This document shows positions 16,767 to 25,189 of a stretch of DNA of 51,802 nt, in pieces. The DNA is from Myxococcota bacterium. Its GTDB lineage: Bacteria; Myxococcota_A; Polyangia; JAAYKL01. The stretch covers positions 1 through 51,802 of the forward strand of contig JANQET010000396.1 in assembly GCA_028278265.1 (NCBI GenBank). The letters run 5' to 3'. How positions within the stretch are numbered: position 1 is the stretch's first letter; the number at the start of each line of letters is the position of its first letter. Below the pieces are notes generated by a model. It saw only the letters and a list, made by a program, of their open reading frames with translations, did no database searches and was not told where the DNA came from. The translations under genes and the position numbers were made by a program.

Positions 16767-17954
16767 TCAAAAAAACCGTTCAGCCACCAGATCGGCGAGG
16801 GGAAACCCAGTGTTGGTCAGCTTGAGACAGTTGCCGTTGTCACTTGTCGTGGCCATCCCCTCTTCTACGAGATCGGCGACCCATTTTCCCCATTTTGCTC
16901 GGGTCTCATCGGGCAGCAGGTCGAGCACCGGGGGCAACCACACCCCGTCGGTCGTGCGCAGCCCGAGCATCACGCGCTCTTGGGCCTGCACGGTCGGCGG
17001 GAGGGGTTCCCGCACCGATCCCTCTCCCAATCCGACCAGCCGCCCAGGGGGATGGGCTGCCCGCGCAGCAGCGAGATAACCGGCCACATCCCCGGTGTTG
17101 GTATAGCGGACCATGCCGCGGTTGCCGTCGGTCAGACAGCCCACTGCTGCAGCACCGAGTCCGATGTACGGTCCGCCGCGCCAGTAGTGAAGATTGTGAC
17201 GACAGCGGTGTCCCTGGCGGGCGTAGTTGGACGTTTCGTAGGGTGCGAGTCCCCGTTGGTCGAGAACCCCCCGCACCAGATGCCACATCGTCGCCAGCGC
17301 GTCCTGATCCGGCAAGGTCACCTCGCCCCTGCGGATGCGTCCGCTCAATCGAGTGCCCTTCGGTGCGGTGAGCTCGTAGGCGGAGAGATGGGAGATCCCC
17401 AAATCCACCAGGGCGTGGAGCTCATCGGTCAGCTCAGCGGGCCGTTGCCCGGGGGTGCCGTAGATCAGATCCGCATTGACCGAGCGCGCGCCGGACCGCA
17501 CTGCTGCCGTGACCGCTGCCTCGGCATCGCGGCGATCGTGGCGGCGACCCAGAAAATGCAGGCGCTGATCATCGAGGGCCTGGACGCCGATGGAGAATCG
17601 GTTCACCCCGGCGCTGACCAGTTCGTCGAACCAAGGACCGTCGGTGTCCTTGGGATTGGCTTCAACGGTGATTTCCAGGGACGCTGCGGTGTCCTTGCTC
17701 AACGGGGCAGTGATCCGGGCGATCAACGATTTGAGCTTGTCAGCGGGCCACAGGGAGGGGGTTCCCCCACCGATGTAGATCGAAATCGGCGCGGAAGCGC
17801 CCGCTTTGGTGCGGCGCAGGTGCCATTCGGCGTCGATCGCGGCGGAGTAGTCGTCGAACGGGATTGCGGCAGATTCGTGGGAGGCGAAATCGCAGTAGGG
17901 ACAGCGGGAGCGGCAAAACGGCAGGTGAACGTACACCGAAATGGAATTCTTCAT
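16767..17954 (-). CDS. hemW: Radical SAM heme chaperone HemW (coproporphyrinogen III oxidase-like)
   Basis: The 395-residue protein begins MKNSISVYVHLPFC and carries the radical-SAM cluster motif CRSRCPYC (C14, C18, C21). YIGGGTPS, the EANP strand, RFSIGVQALDD and HLSAYEL follow, and the HemW C-terminal winged-helix domain comes after about residue 290. HemW-type proteins bind heme and deliver it to respiratory enzymes; they lack the extra N-terminal cysteine of HemN. ATG 17954 matches the family start, whereas the longer frame to 18062 would run into the divergent gene. It is divergent from the CDP-alcohol transferase, with a 59-bp spacer. Confidence 0.92.
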   Translation of the reverse strand: MKNSISVYVHLPFCRSRCPYCDFASHESAAIPFDDYSAAIDAEWHLRRTKAGASAPISIYIGGGTPSLWPADKLKSLIARITAPLSKDTAASLEITVEANPKDTDGPWFDELVSAGVNRFSIGVQALDDQRLHFLGRRHDRRDAEAAVTAAVRSGARSVNADLIYGTPGQRPAELTDELHALVDLGISHLSAYELTAPKGTRLSGRIRRGEVTLPDQDALATMWHLVRGVLDQRGLAPYETSNYARQGHRCRHNLHYWRGGPYIGLGAAAVGCLTDGNRGMVRYTNTGDVAGYLAAARAAHPPGRLVGLGEGSVREPLPPTVQAQERVMLGLRTTDGVWLPPVLDLLPDETRAKWGKWVADLVEEGMATTSDNGNCLKLTNTGFPLADLVAERFF

Positions 17955-18013
17955 GACCGGACCCGTTTCAGCGCTTGACCCCCTGGGGAGCCAAGCGGTA
18001 GCTTGCGTGGGCG

Positions 18014-19222
18014 ATGACCACGACCAACACCCAACCAAACCACGAACCCCGGGCCGAGACAACCGCCCTGATCATCTGTCCTTTGCCGACCGGGGAGGCC
18101 CGGTTGGATCGCCCGATGCTCGGATTGACCGTCGGCGATCGGCTACTGCTCTCCCTCGCGCGAGCCGGTATCACCCGAGTGGTGTTCGCTGGAGAGGGGC
18201 CTCGACCCACGTCAGACCGTGCGACGTTTGACACTGTGGTGAACGAGCCGTCTGCGGCGACCCCGCCGGTCGATCCCTTTCTGGTGGTACCCGCCGACGG
18301 GGTGCTCCACCCCTGCTGGCTCGATTCGGCCAACCCCGCCCCGGAGCGGTTGTCCGTTCAGTGGGTGGATCCGTCCGGGTGGCCGGCGATCGCCGGTGAT
18401 CCGTCCGGGTGGTTGTCATCGCGGGGCGCCGAATCCACCGAGCCGGAACACTTTGCCGTGCGCGTGATCGACAAGGACTCGAGACGCCGGGGGCAGCGGG
18501 CGCTGTTGTTGTCGTTGCGGAAATCGATCGACGGGTTCATCTCCCGCCACCTCAACCGCCGGATATCGCTGCAGATCAGCCGGTTGCTGGTGCGCACCGG
18601 ATGGCGCCCCAATGCCCTGACCATCGTGTTCACGATTGTCGGTATCGCAGCCGGGGTGCTCGTCGCCGTGGCCGAGAGCTGGTGGGGCTATCTCCTGGCC
18701 GGATTTCTGTTTCAGCTTCAATCGATTCTCGATGGTTGTGACGGCGAGGTGGCCCGGTTGACCCATCGCTTTTCCCGGACCGGCCAGTGGCTGGACACGA
18801 TCGGTGACGACGTGACGAACTATCTGTTTTGTCTCGGATTGGCGGTCGGACAGGCTCGGGCGTTGGACCTGCCCTGGCTGTATATCGCCGGCGGCGTGAC
18901 CCTGCTCATTCAGTGCATCACGACCGGGATCATGTACCGTCGATTGATTCAATGGGGCACCGGCGATCTGCTGGCCATTCCCGACACCCTGACCAAGGGC
19001 CAAGTGGGCGGTGTGATGGGGAAGATCCTCGCCTTCCTCGGGGTGATCCGCAAGCGGGATTTCTTTGTCTTCGTGGTGTCAGTGGTGACCGCGGCCCAGT
19101 GGCCCCTGGTGGGATTCGCCATGATCGCCGTGGGCACCTACATCAGCTTTGTCGGTATTTTGATCAACGATATTCGAATCGGGAAGATGGAGCGGGAGGG
19201 TCAGTCGACCAGTCCCAAGTAG
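18014..19222 (+). CDS. CDP-alcohol phosphatidyltransferase family protein with extra N-terminal domain
   Basis: The 402-residue protein has, from residue 241, the complete CDP-alcohol motif D-x2-D-G-x2-A-R-x8-G-x3-D-x3-D (DGCDGEVAR ... GQWLDTIGDD), embedded in about six membrane segments (about 200-390). It should transfer a phosphoalcohol from a CDP-linked donor. The first ~170 residues are soluble, partly low complexity, with a duplicated DPSGW. They occupy the place of the nucleotidyltransferase domain in bifunctional IPCT/DIPPS enzymes but lack an obvious nucleotide-binding GxGxR motif, so they may be a degenerate version. The ATG lacks a strong ribosome site. The 3' end overlaps a minus-strand small gene by 22 bp. 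Confidence 0.85.
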   Translation: MTTTNTQPNHEPRAETTALIICPLPTGEARLDRPMLGLTVGDRLLLSLARAGITRVVFAGEGPRPTSDRATFDTVVNEPSAATPPVDPFLVVPADGVLHPCWLDSANPAPERLSVQWVDPSGWPAIAGDPSGWLSSRGAESTEPEHFAVRVIDKDSRRRGQRALLLSLRKSIDGFISRHLNRRISLQISRLLVRTGWRPNALTIVFTIVGIAAGVLVAVAESWWGYLLAGFLFQLQSILDGCDGEVARLTHRFSRTGQWLDTIGDDVTNYLFCLGLAVGQARALDLPWLYIAGGVTLLIQCITTGIMYRRLIQWGTGDLLAIPDTLTKGQVGGVMGKILAFLGVIRKRDFFVFVVSVVTAAQWPLVGFAMIAVGTYISFVGILINDIRIGKMEREGQSTSPK

Positions 19223-19551
19223 TCGAAGTCATCCCCTTCGGAGGATTCCGATGGGCTCTTGGGGGGCGGCTTCTCCTCTTCTTCTGCGGCGAGGAGCAGG
19301 GCTTGGTCCGCGCTCAGGGACGAATCCTCGTTCACCCGGGCCAACAGACTGACCACACTTCGGGCCACATCCTCGAGACGGTCCTGGGCGATGCCACTTT
19401 GCACCCGCTTGCCGATATACTCGGTCCCGCTGATCGTCACGAACTCCAGGTAGCTTGAATCCTCGATGTAGATTTTGTTCTTTTTGGGACATTGCTCGAA
19501 ATCGCTTCTCATCGAGTCGGTTACGGCAAATCCCACAAAGATATTCGACAT
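19201..19551 (-). CDS. Hypothetical small acidic protein
   Basis: The 116-residue protein is unrecognised. It has a compact N-terminal half (about 1-75, with two likely beta strands and a helix DRLEDVARSVVSLLARV) and an acidic, Pro/Ser-rich tail ending DDFDYLGLVD. It follows the Cys-rich small gene after 33 bp on the same strand, under the promoter at 19829-19857. No ribosome site is clear. Its end overlaps the end of the CDP-alcohol transferase gene by 22 bp. Amphipathic pattern and codon use support a true gene. Confidence 0.6.
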   Translation of the reverse strand: MSNIFVGFAVTDSMRSDFEQCPKKNKIYIEDSSYLEFVTISGTEYIGKRVQSGIAQDRLEDVARSVVSLLARVNEDSSLSADQALLLAAEEEEKPPPKSPSESSEGDDFDYLGLVD

Positions 19552-19584
19552 GGCAAGAAGAGGTTTCGCTAGTGCAATGTTATG

Positions 19585-19782
19585 CTACCAAGAGAGGGAG
19601 CTGGCGCGGCGCAGTCGCGGTACGAGCTGTACCTCGCGCTGAAATTTATCACACTCCAAACAGGAGAACGAACGCCAGCGCTTGGTCGACGCCTCGTTGA
19701 GGCAGCGGTCGTAGAACCGGCAGTCGTCACGGCGATGCAGTGCAATTTCCCTAATGTCGAGTGTTTCTTCCAGTTTTTTCAT
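19585..19782 (-). CDS. Small Cys-rich protein, probable metal-binding
   Basis: The 65-residue protein carries CRFYDRC and, about 15 residues later, FSCLECDKF, a four-cysteine (C-x5-C ... C-x2-C) pattern that could bind zinc or an iron-sulfur cluster. The N-terminus MKKLEETLDIREIALHRRDD is helical. AGGTGG stands 5 nt before the ATG and a near-consensus promoter lies just upstream, so it is a real gene. I recall similar small FxCxxC proteins in deltaproteobacteria but cannot give them a function. It heads a two-gene unit with the acidic protein downstream. Confidence 0.7.
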   Translation of the reverse strand: MKKLEETLDIREIALHRRDDCRFYDRCLNEASTKRWRSFSCLECDKFQREVQLVPRLRRASSLSW

Positions 19783-19828
19783 TGGTCCACCTATAGTTCA
19801 ATTCCGCTTCCCCCCTCCGTGGGCAAGC

Positions 19829-19857
19829 AGTATACTGCCCTTATATCTTCGGTGCAA
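19829..19857 (-). promoter_or_regulatory. Sigma-70-type promoter for the small Cys-rich gene
   Basis: On the minus strand TTGCAC (19852-19857) and TATACT (19829-19834) are separated by exactly 17 nt. Transcription would begin near 19822 and give a leader of about 40 nt that contains the AGGTGG ribosome site. The surrounding 135-bp gap is otherwise AT-rich and holds no gene. A GGGCA / TGCCC inverted repeat overlaps the -10 box and might be an operator. Confidence 0.65.
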
Positions 19858-19917
19858 ATATTTCTGCATGAAATCAAAAAAAAGTTAAATTTGTAAGTTA
19901 TTTTAAAAGGTTAAAAT

Positions 19918-20844
19918 TTATTCGTTTGGCGAACTAATTTGAATTTGTCCAGTCAGGGCGGAGGGGTTTATTTGGTTTGCGATACAATATTCGTGCAACT
20001 GATCGATGATTTCGATAGCCGTCAGGGGGTTCTTGAAGTTGGCTGTGCCCACCTGAATGGCGGTCGCACCGGCGAGAAAAAATTCCAGCGCGTCGCGGAA
20101 ACAGGTGATGCCGCCGATCCCGATCAGCGGGATATCGACGACCTGGTAGATTTCATAGACCATCCTCAGGGCGATCGGTCGAATCGCCGGACCGGAGAGC
20201 CCACCGAACACCGGCCCGATGCGGGGGGTTCGGGTTCGCACGTTGATGCTCATGCCCCGAATCGTATTGATCAGTGAGAGCGCGTCGGCCCCGGCCCCTT
20301 GCACCGCCTGGGCCACAGCGCGCAGATCCGGTGCTTCCGGCGAGAGCTTGACGATCACCGGAAGGGAGGTGGCCTGGCGCACCGCTGCGGTGACGGCGGC
20401 GGCAGCGGCGGGATCCGCACCGAAGTGCATGCCGCCCGACTTGACATTGGGACAGGAGATGTTCACCTCCAGGGCAGCCACCCCGTCCGCTTGATCGAAC
20501 CGTCGGGCCAGCTCGGCGAACTCTTCGGTCGAGGTGCCGTACGTATTGACGATCACCACCGCCCCGCGCTCCCGCAGCTCGGGCAGCTTTTCGTTGACGA
20601 ACACGTCGTACCCCACATTGGCCAGACCGATCGCGTTGAGCATGCCGCACGGGGTTTCACACACCCGAGGGGGTGGATTGCCCAGGCGGGGATTGAGCGA
20701 GATTCCCTTGACGCTGATCGCACCGAGCCGGGAAATGTCCATCAGGTCGGTGTACTCGAGTCCATAGCCGAACGTCCCCGAAGCGACCATCACCGGGTTG
20801 GCCAGCTGCCACTCCCCGATCGAAGTGGTCAATACGTCGTTCAA
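19918..20844 (-). CDS. pyrD: Dihydroorotate dehydrogenase B, catalytic subunit
   Basis: The enzyme oxidises dihydroorotate to orotate with FMN and passes electrons to PyrK. The 308-residue TIM barrel has NPVMVASGTFGYG, the class 1B catalytic cysteine in NISCPNVKSGG, and VIVKLSPE and GIGGI phosphate-binding segments. The start is TTG at 20844: it overlaps the pyrK stop (TTGA) and is preceded by GGAGG at 6 nt. An upstream in-frame extension (to 20934) has no family similarity and lies inside pyrK. No clear intrinsic terminator follows, only an AT-rich tract. Confidence 0.94.
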   Translation of the reverse strand: MNDVLTTSIGEWQLANPVMVASGTFGYGLEYTDLMDISRLGAISVKGISLNPRLGNPPPRVCETPCGMLNAIGLANVGYDVFVNEKLPELRERGAVVIVNTYGTSTEEFAELARRFDQADGVAALEVNISCPNVKSGGMHFGADPAAAAAVTAAVRQATSLPVIVKLSPEAPDLRAVAQAVQGAGADALSLINTIRGMSINVRTRTPRIGPVFGGLSGPAIRPIALRMVYEIYQVVDIPLIGIGGITCFRDALEFFLAGATAIQVGTANFKNPLTAIEIIDQLHEYCIANQINPSALTGQIQISSPNE

Positions 20845-21605
20845 TTTGTGCCTCCGTAAATTTGCCGGGCATCGAACACCGGTCCGTCGCTGCACACGTA
20901 TCGGTATTGCCCATCGGCGTCGTGAATCGCACACCCCTTGCAGGTGCCCATGCCACAGGCCATCGGGGACTCGAAGGCGATTTCACAATCCGTTCCGGCG
21001 CGCATCGCGATTTGGGCGACCGCACTGAGCATGCCGGTCGGGCCGCAAGCGTAGATCTCCGAGGGCACGCCGTCATTGAGCAGCCGGGCGAGCGGTGCGG
21101 TGACCAGACCGGTTTCGCCGCAGGAGCCGTCCTCGGTGATCAACTCGAGCGAGGCCAGGGACTGCAAGCGGTCGGTGAGCACCAGATCGGCCGAGGTCTG
21201 CGCGCCGTAGACAAAGACGGGTCGTGGGGTCTTTTCGTCGATCCTGTCGGCCAGAAAAAGCAGCGGGGCCACACCCACGCCGCCGGCCACCAGCACCGGA
21301 CGTCGGGATGTGGGCTGCTTGTACCCCCTACCGCAGGGACCCATGACAAACAGCTTGTCCCCCGGCTTCATCTGCACCAGTTTTTCGGTGCCCGTGCCCA
21401 CCGCGCGCACCAGGATGGCACCGTGGGGTCCTGTTTCGACCAGGGAAAACGCGCGGGGTAGAATCGGGTGATCGCCCCAATCTCCGCGCACCATGACGAA
21501 CTGTCCGGGCTCGCCGGTGATCGCCTCGTCGGCGGAAAACCGCAACAGCGCGTATCCGGACTGAAGGTGCTCGATTTCGGTGATAGTGCAGGTCCAGTAG
21601 TTCAT
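20841..21605 (-). CDS. pyrK: Dihydroorotate dehydrogenase B, electron-transfer subunit
   Basis: The 254-residue flavoprotein has an FAD-binding barrel (PRAFSLVE, about 40-50), an NAD-binding domain (VLVAGGVGVAPLLFL), CGPTGML, and a C-terminal [2Fe-2S] motif around ESPMACGMGTCKGC plus a later cysteine in YVCSDGPVF. It links PyrD to NAD+. ATG 21605 gives the usual length and start (MNYWTCTI); the upstream frame lacks similarity. It is translationally coupled to pyrD through the TTGA overlap. Together the two form the class 1B enzyme typical of anaerobes and Firmicutes, also present in many deltaproteobacteria. Confidence 0.93.
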   Translation of the reverse strand: MNYWTCTITEIEHLQSGYALLRFSADEAITGEPGQFVMVRGDWGDHPILPRAFSLVETGPHGAILVRAVGTGTEKLVQMKPGDKLFVMGPCGRGYKQPTSRRPVLVAGGVGVAPLLFLADRIDEKTPRPVFVYGAQTSADLVLTDRLQSLASLELITEDGSCGETGLVTAPLARLLNDGVPSEIYACGPTGMLSAVAQIAMRAGTDCEIAFESPMACGMGTCKGCAIHDADGQYRYVCSDGPVFDARQIYGGTN

Positions 21606-21663
21606 GGAGGCAATGTAAAGAGGCGGCCCCTCATTGGCAAGGGGGTTGTGCGATCGACAAAAT

Positions 21664-23079
21664 TTAATCCGACAGGCGGAAGCGGGTGCTGAACGGAGTG
21701 ATGGTGTCGCCGCGCTCGGCTCCTGCCGCCGGGGGCATCGCCTCGACGCGAATCGAAACACCGCTCCACTGTTCGAGGATCGCCAGCGCCTCCGCTTGGT
21801 CGTCGGGTGACAGTTGGGAGAGGGTGGCGCCGTGGTTTCCCTCTGTCACATCGAAGCGGTGCAGATCGCGGGTGTTCCACGGGGAGACCGGATAGGCCCC
21901 GGCCGTCCACGGATCGTTTTCGCCGTAGATGTACATGATGGAGTGGGCCCGGGTCAGGGTCCACAGGGTCACGTCCCACATGGCCCAGTGATCAAACTCG
22001 GCGTCGAGGGTGACGGGCACTGTATTTTCGTAGTCGTTGGGATCCGATTGCAGCAGATCGGCGATGTGTCGGAGCGGAATATGGGGATACCCCAACTGGG
22101 TCATCGCCTGAACGTAGTACGGCATGAAATACTCGTACAGATAGTCCGTGGCGTAGAAGATGGTGTTCATCAGCAGGCCCAGGTAGACATCGTTGGGCGC
22201 GTCGACGGGCGGCAGGGTCTGGCAATCCGCAGCGTGTCCGTATTGCCAGAATTGAAAGAGAAACTCGACCACCCCGATGTCCAATGCAGTGTTTGCCCCC
22301 CCTTCTACCAAGGTGAAGCCGGTGCCGTAGCTCGCGGCGATCTGCTCGATCAGCGGGACCAGCTCGTCGCGCCGGTTCAACGCTTCTCGCTGGAGTGCTT
22401 TCAGGTGTTCGCGGCATTCCCGCTCGCCGACCCGATGGAGAAAAGCGGCGTAGCGCAGGTCCCGCGGGCCGTAGCTGTGGGGGGCCACATAGGCCACGGT
22501 GGCGTCCATATCATCTGGGAAAAATCGACGGTGATAGACCGACGTCATGCCCCCCTTGCTCACGCCGGTGGAGATCCAGGCCCCGTTGAACAGGGGGCGG
22601 ATGGCGCTGACCACCCGGTGGTGATCCGTGGCCGACTGCTCGATGGTCAGATATTGCCAATCCGGCTCAGCCGGTGCGGATGCGGCGAAATATCGGTGCT
22701 CGACGAGCAGCTGGTTCGCCTCCAGGAGATAGCTCAACTCGTGCAGGCGGGTGTTCAGGGCATAGCCCAACGGCATGAACACCATCGGCGCAGCCGCGTC
22801 TCGATACAACAGCACCAGCCGTTGGAGAAATGTCGCCCCGTCCGGGTCGCCGTGGTCCACGGGTTGCTCGATGGTCATCGTGAAAAAGCGATAACCGGGC
22901 GGGGCTTGGTCGGGTGCTTCGACAGCGGTCACTCCGTCAATGTCGTGCAGTTGGTCCAGAATGTCCCGATCCGTTACCGGTGCGAATTGCCCTTCGGCGA
23001 TCGCCCGCTGGGCGAAGCTAACGGTCAGGCAGACAATCAAAGCGACGACCGGCCGGGTCAGTTGATTGATACAGCGCAT
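21664..23079 (-). CDS. Secreted S37-family serine peptidase (tripeptidyl aminopeptidase type)
   Basis: The 471-residue protein begins with a signal peptide (LTRPVVALIVCLTVSFAQRAIA) without a lipobox. FFTMTIEQPVDHGDP starts the alpha/beta-hydrolase part, and WISTGVSKGGMTSVYHRRFFPDD holds the nucleophile (G-V-S-K-G-G, family PS-10/S37). YGENDPWTAGAYP and a late EGNHG supply the likely acid and histidine. S37 enzymes remove tri- or tetrapeptides from protein N-termini, often before proline, outside the cell. GAGGAGG lies 5 nt before the ATG. It is a single gene between pyrK and the DxD lipoprotein and starts the secretome region. Confidence 0.85.
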   Translation of the reverse strand: MRCINQLTRPVVALIVCLTVSFAQRAIAEGQFAPVTDRDILDQLHDIDGVTAVEAPDQAPPGYRFFTMTIEQPVDHGDPDGATFLQRLVLLYRDAAAPMVFMPLGYALNTRLHELSYLLEANQLLVEHRYFAASAPAEPDWQYLTIEQSATDHHRVVSAIRPLFNGAWISTGVSKGGMTSVYHRRFFPDDMDATVAYVAPHSYGPRDLRYAAFLHRVGERECREHLKALQREALNRRDELVPLIEQIAASYGTGFTLVEGGANTALDIGVVEFLFQFWQYGHAADCQTLPPVDAPNDVYLGLLMNTIFYATDYLYEYFMPYYVQAMTQLGYPHIPLRHIADLLQSDPNDYENTVPVTLDAEFDHWAMWDVTLWTLTRAHSIMYIYGENDPWTAGAYPVSPWNTRDLHRFDVTEGNHGATLSQLSPDDQAEALAILEQWSGVSIRVEAMPPAAGAERGDTITPFSTRFRLSD

Positions 23080-23198
23080 GGCTTCCTCCTCGCATTAATG
23101 AAGACTAAAGTTGGGGTTGAGCGCCGAGGGTAACGGATCACTTCGGCGAACACAATGCGGGGAAGCTGCTTCTTCGAGGGGAGTACCCGAGGCGGGAG

Positions 23199-23939
23199 TT
23201 AAAGAGAGGTGTCGGTATCAGTATCCGTATCCGTATCGGTGTCGGTATCAGTGTCGGTGTCCGTGTCTGTGTCTGAATCCGCGTCTGTGTCTGAATCGGC
23301 GTCGGCGTCTGTATCTGTGTCCGAATCCGCATCCGCATCCCCGCCGTGGGTGTAGTGATACTCGTCCGAGGAGTATTGGATACCCCCCTTCTGGTAGCGG
23401 AAAGAGTAGGTTATTTCGTATCCCAATCCCAGGTTGGTTTGTACGCGTTCCCAGCGCTCCTTGGCGGCGACAAAGTCCATATGATAACTTTCTTGTTCAT
23501 TGGTCGGGGTGATTGAGTATTGAATGATAACGTACCCCGCTGTCCAGCCCCGGGGCTTGAACCACTCCAGTGCTTCATTGTCACTCACCCATTCGATCTT
23601 GTGGGAGAACTCTTCATCGGTGTCTGCATCCGTATCAGCATCCGTATCGGCGTCGGTGTCGCTGTCCGCGTCCGAATCGGCATCGGCATCCGAATCCGCA
23701 TCCGAGTCGGTGTCGGTGTCCGAATCCGCATCCGAATCGGCGTCCGAATCAGTATCGCTGTCGCTGTCCGAGTCGGCGTCGCTGTCCGCATCGGCATCTG
23801 TGTCGGTATCCGTGTCCGCATCCCCGCCGTTGGCATTGGGATCAATGAAACCATCGTCTACCGGTTCAACCTTGTTGTCGGCACACCCGACGATCGCGGC
23901 CAGCCAGAACAGCCCCATGATCCAACTCTGTTTGCGCAT
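23199..23939 (-). CDS. DxD-repeat lipoprotein with a CBM56-like domain
   Basis: The 246-residue lipoprotein has lipobox LAAIVGC, so it is predicted to be lipidated and surface or periplasm located. Residues about 38-110 are pure Asp-Ser/Thr/Ala-Asp linker. A folded domain of about 90 residues follows (from EEFSHKIEW to YHYTHGG), and a second DxD stretch closes the protein. The domain end, YSFRYQKGGIQYSS...YTH, resembles the CBM56-type carbohydrate-binding modules of beta-1,3-glucanases. AAAGGA precedes the ATG. It lies between two other secreted proteins. Glucan binding is inferred. Linkers on both sides of the domain are unusual. Confidence 0.75.
   Translation of the reverse strand: MRKQSWIMGLFWLAAIVGCADNKVEPVDDGFIDPNANGGDADTDTDTDADADSDADSDSDSDTDSDADSDADSDTDTDSDADSDADADSDADSDTDADTDADTDADTDEEFSHKIEWVSDNEALEWFKPRGWTAGYVIIQYSITPTNEQESYHMDFVAAKERWERVQTNLGLGYEITYSFRYQKGGIQYSSDEYHYTHGGDADADSDTDTDADADSDTDADSDTDTDTDTDTDTDTDTDTDTDTSL
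23209..23342 (-). repeat. Short in-frame DxD codon repeat (C-terminal linker)
   Basis: Six-base GAY-NNN units encode alternating Asp and Ser/Thr/Ala, and near-identical 12-24-nt segments recur. Slippage in multiples of 6 nt would keep the frame. Confidence 0.8.
23619..23828 (-). repeat. Short in-frame DxD codon repeat (N-terminal linker)
   Basis: This has the same hexanucleotide architecture as the C-terminal linker, and encodes the stalk between the lipidated cysteine and the CBM56-like domain. Confidence 0.8.
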
Positions 23940-24082
23940 TCCAACCGTCCTTTCCCAAGAATCTATAAAAGTACCACCTCACAGGAATATCATGGGAAAA
24001 TCTGGATTTCAACAGGTTCGTTTGCCGTGCGAATTTGACAGAATGTGCGTTCCCAATGGTCGGGAGAGCCTGTTTGGTGGTG

Positions 24083-25045
24083 TTATTCTGCAGAGGGTGG
24101 GGCTTTTCGGGTCAGTTGTCGGATGGTGTACCCGCGGTTTTTGAACAACGCGACCAGTCCCTCTTCGCCGACGAGATGGGCTGCGCCGACGACGACGAAT
24201 ATGCGATCGTGCTGTTGGTGCAGGTCTTCGATTCGGTCGATCATCTGATAGTTCCGCGCTACGTACAGTTTCTCGTACAGGGGACGGAATTCCGGATGGT
24301 CCCTCAGCTCGCCGTAGACCAGCTCTTCCATCGCCGCGGTATCACCGGCCTGCCACGCGGCGACCATATCCTTGAATTTGGCAAAGGCGGCCTCGGGATC
24401 TTCCAACGCGTCGAGCAACATCAGCTCCTGCAACTCGTCCGAAAATCCGTTGAACAGATTGATTTGAAATTCCGCGTTCTCCAGTTGGCCGACGGGCTTG
24501 TCTTTTTTGGACAAGAAGTAGTGATCGATGCCCAATTCGGATTTGTATCCGGCCTGTTCGAACTGCATCACAATGAGGGTGATCGCCACGAACCACGGTT
24601 TGAAGCGGGCCAGGCCTTCGATGGGAATCGGCGTCCCCCGGAGTGCCTCGCGCAGGCGATCCCACGTTTCCGGCGACAGTTTCTGCTCAAGGGTTTGCCC
24701 TTCGGGCAGGGCGGCGTTGCTCACCATCAGCTGGCCCAGCTCCTGGGGGGAAACGGCCGTGGTGTCCACCTCGACGATGAGCGTCTGAGCTTGTTCGTAG
24801 GCGTCTTCAATCACTGGGTCAAGGGGGTACATCTCCGAGTTGGCCAGGTGAACCGAGCCCAGGAGGTAGCCCTCCTTGCCCTGACCCTCCGGTGGGGTGA
24901 AGTGCCAGATAAATGCCTTGGGTGCTGCCGACGACTCCGGGGAGGGATGTGCCGGTGCCACTGCTGCGGACCCGCAGGCCCCACCGAACAATAGCAGAAG
25001 AGCAAATAAGACAGTTCCGAGTTGTGCTGTTTGGCGACTCATCAT
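24083..25045 (-). CDS. TraB/GumN-family lipoprotein
   Basis: The 320-residue protein has a lipobox-like FGGAC after a hydrophobic start. The TraB/GumN family marks are the strand GYLLGSVHLA near residue 60 and FVVVGAAHLVGEEGLVALFKNRGY near the end; the two GxxH motifs are thought to bind metal. Members include putative metalloproteases of the Tiki type and proteins of gum clusters; the function here is not known. AAAGGA precedes tandem ATGs (25045 and 25042). It is divergent from the D-amino-acid enzyme gene. The gap to the DxD lipoprotein (23940-24082) shows no terminator. Confidence 0.85.
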   Translation of the reverse strand: MMSRQTAQLGTVLFALLLLFGGACGSAAVAPAHPSPESSAAPKAFIWHFTPPEGQGKEGYLLGSVHLANSEMYPLDPVIEDAYEQAQTLIVEVDTTAVSPQELGQLMVSNAALPEGQTLEQKLSPETWDRLREALRGTPIPIEGLARFKPWFVAITLIVMQFEQAGYKSELGIDHYFLSKKDKPVGQLENAEFQINLFNGFSDELQELMLLDALEDPEAAFAKFKDMVAAWQAGDTAAMEELVYGELRDHPEFRPLYEKLYVARNYQMIDRIEDLHQQHDRIFVVVGAAHLVGEEGLVALFKNRGYTIRQLTRKAPPSAE

Positions 25046-25189
25046 CGATCAATTCCTTTCTCGTTATTGACACCTACGGCTGGGTGCTTAACAAAATCAG
25101 TTCAAAAGAACAAACCCGTGCGGCCTTTGGCGCCAGTGGTTGTCGACCGTGGCGCAACGCAACATTCGGGCCAAGAAGGGAGACTTGTC

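Noticed and set aside
21814-23133. Plus-strand open frame (439 aa) opposite the S37 peptidase
   Set aside because: Shadow of the minus-strand gene, whose signal peptide and nucleophile motif are clear.
23524-24144. Ser-rich (SVSASVSAS) plus-strand reading of the DxD repeats, resembling a serine-rich adhesin
   Set aside because: It is the antisense frame of the GAY-NNN repeat. The minus frame has lipobox, linker and folded domain.
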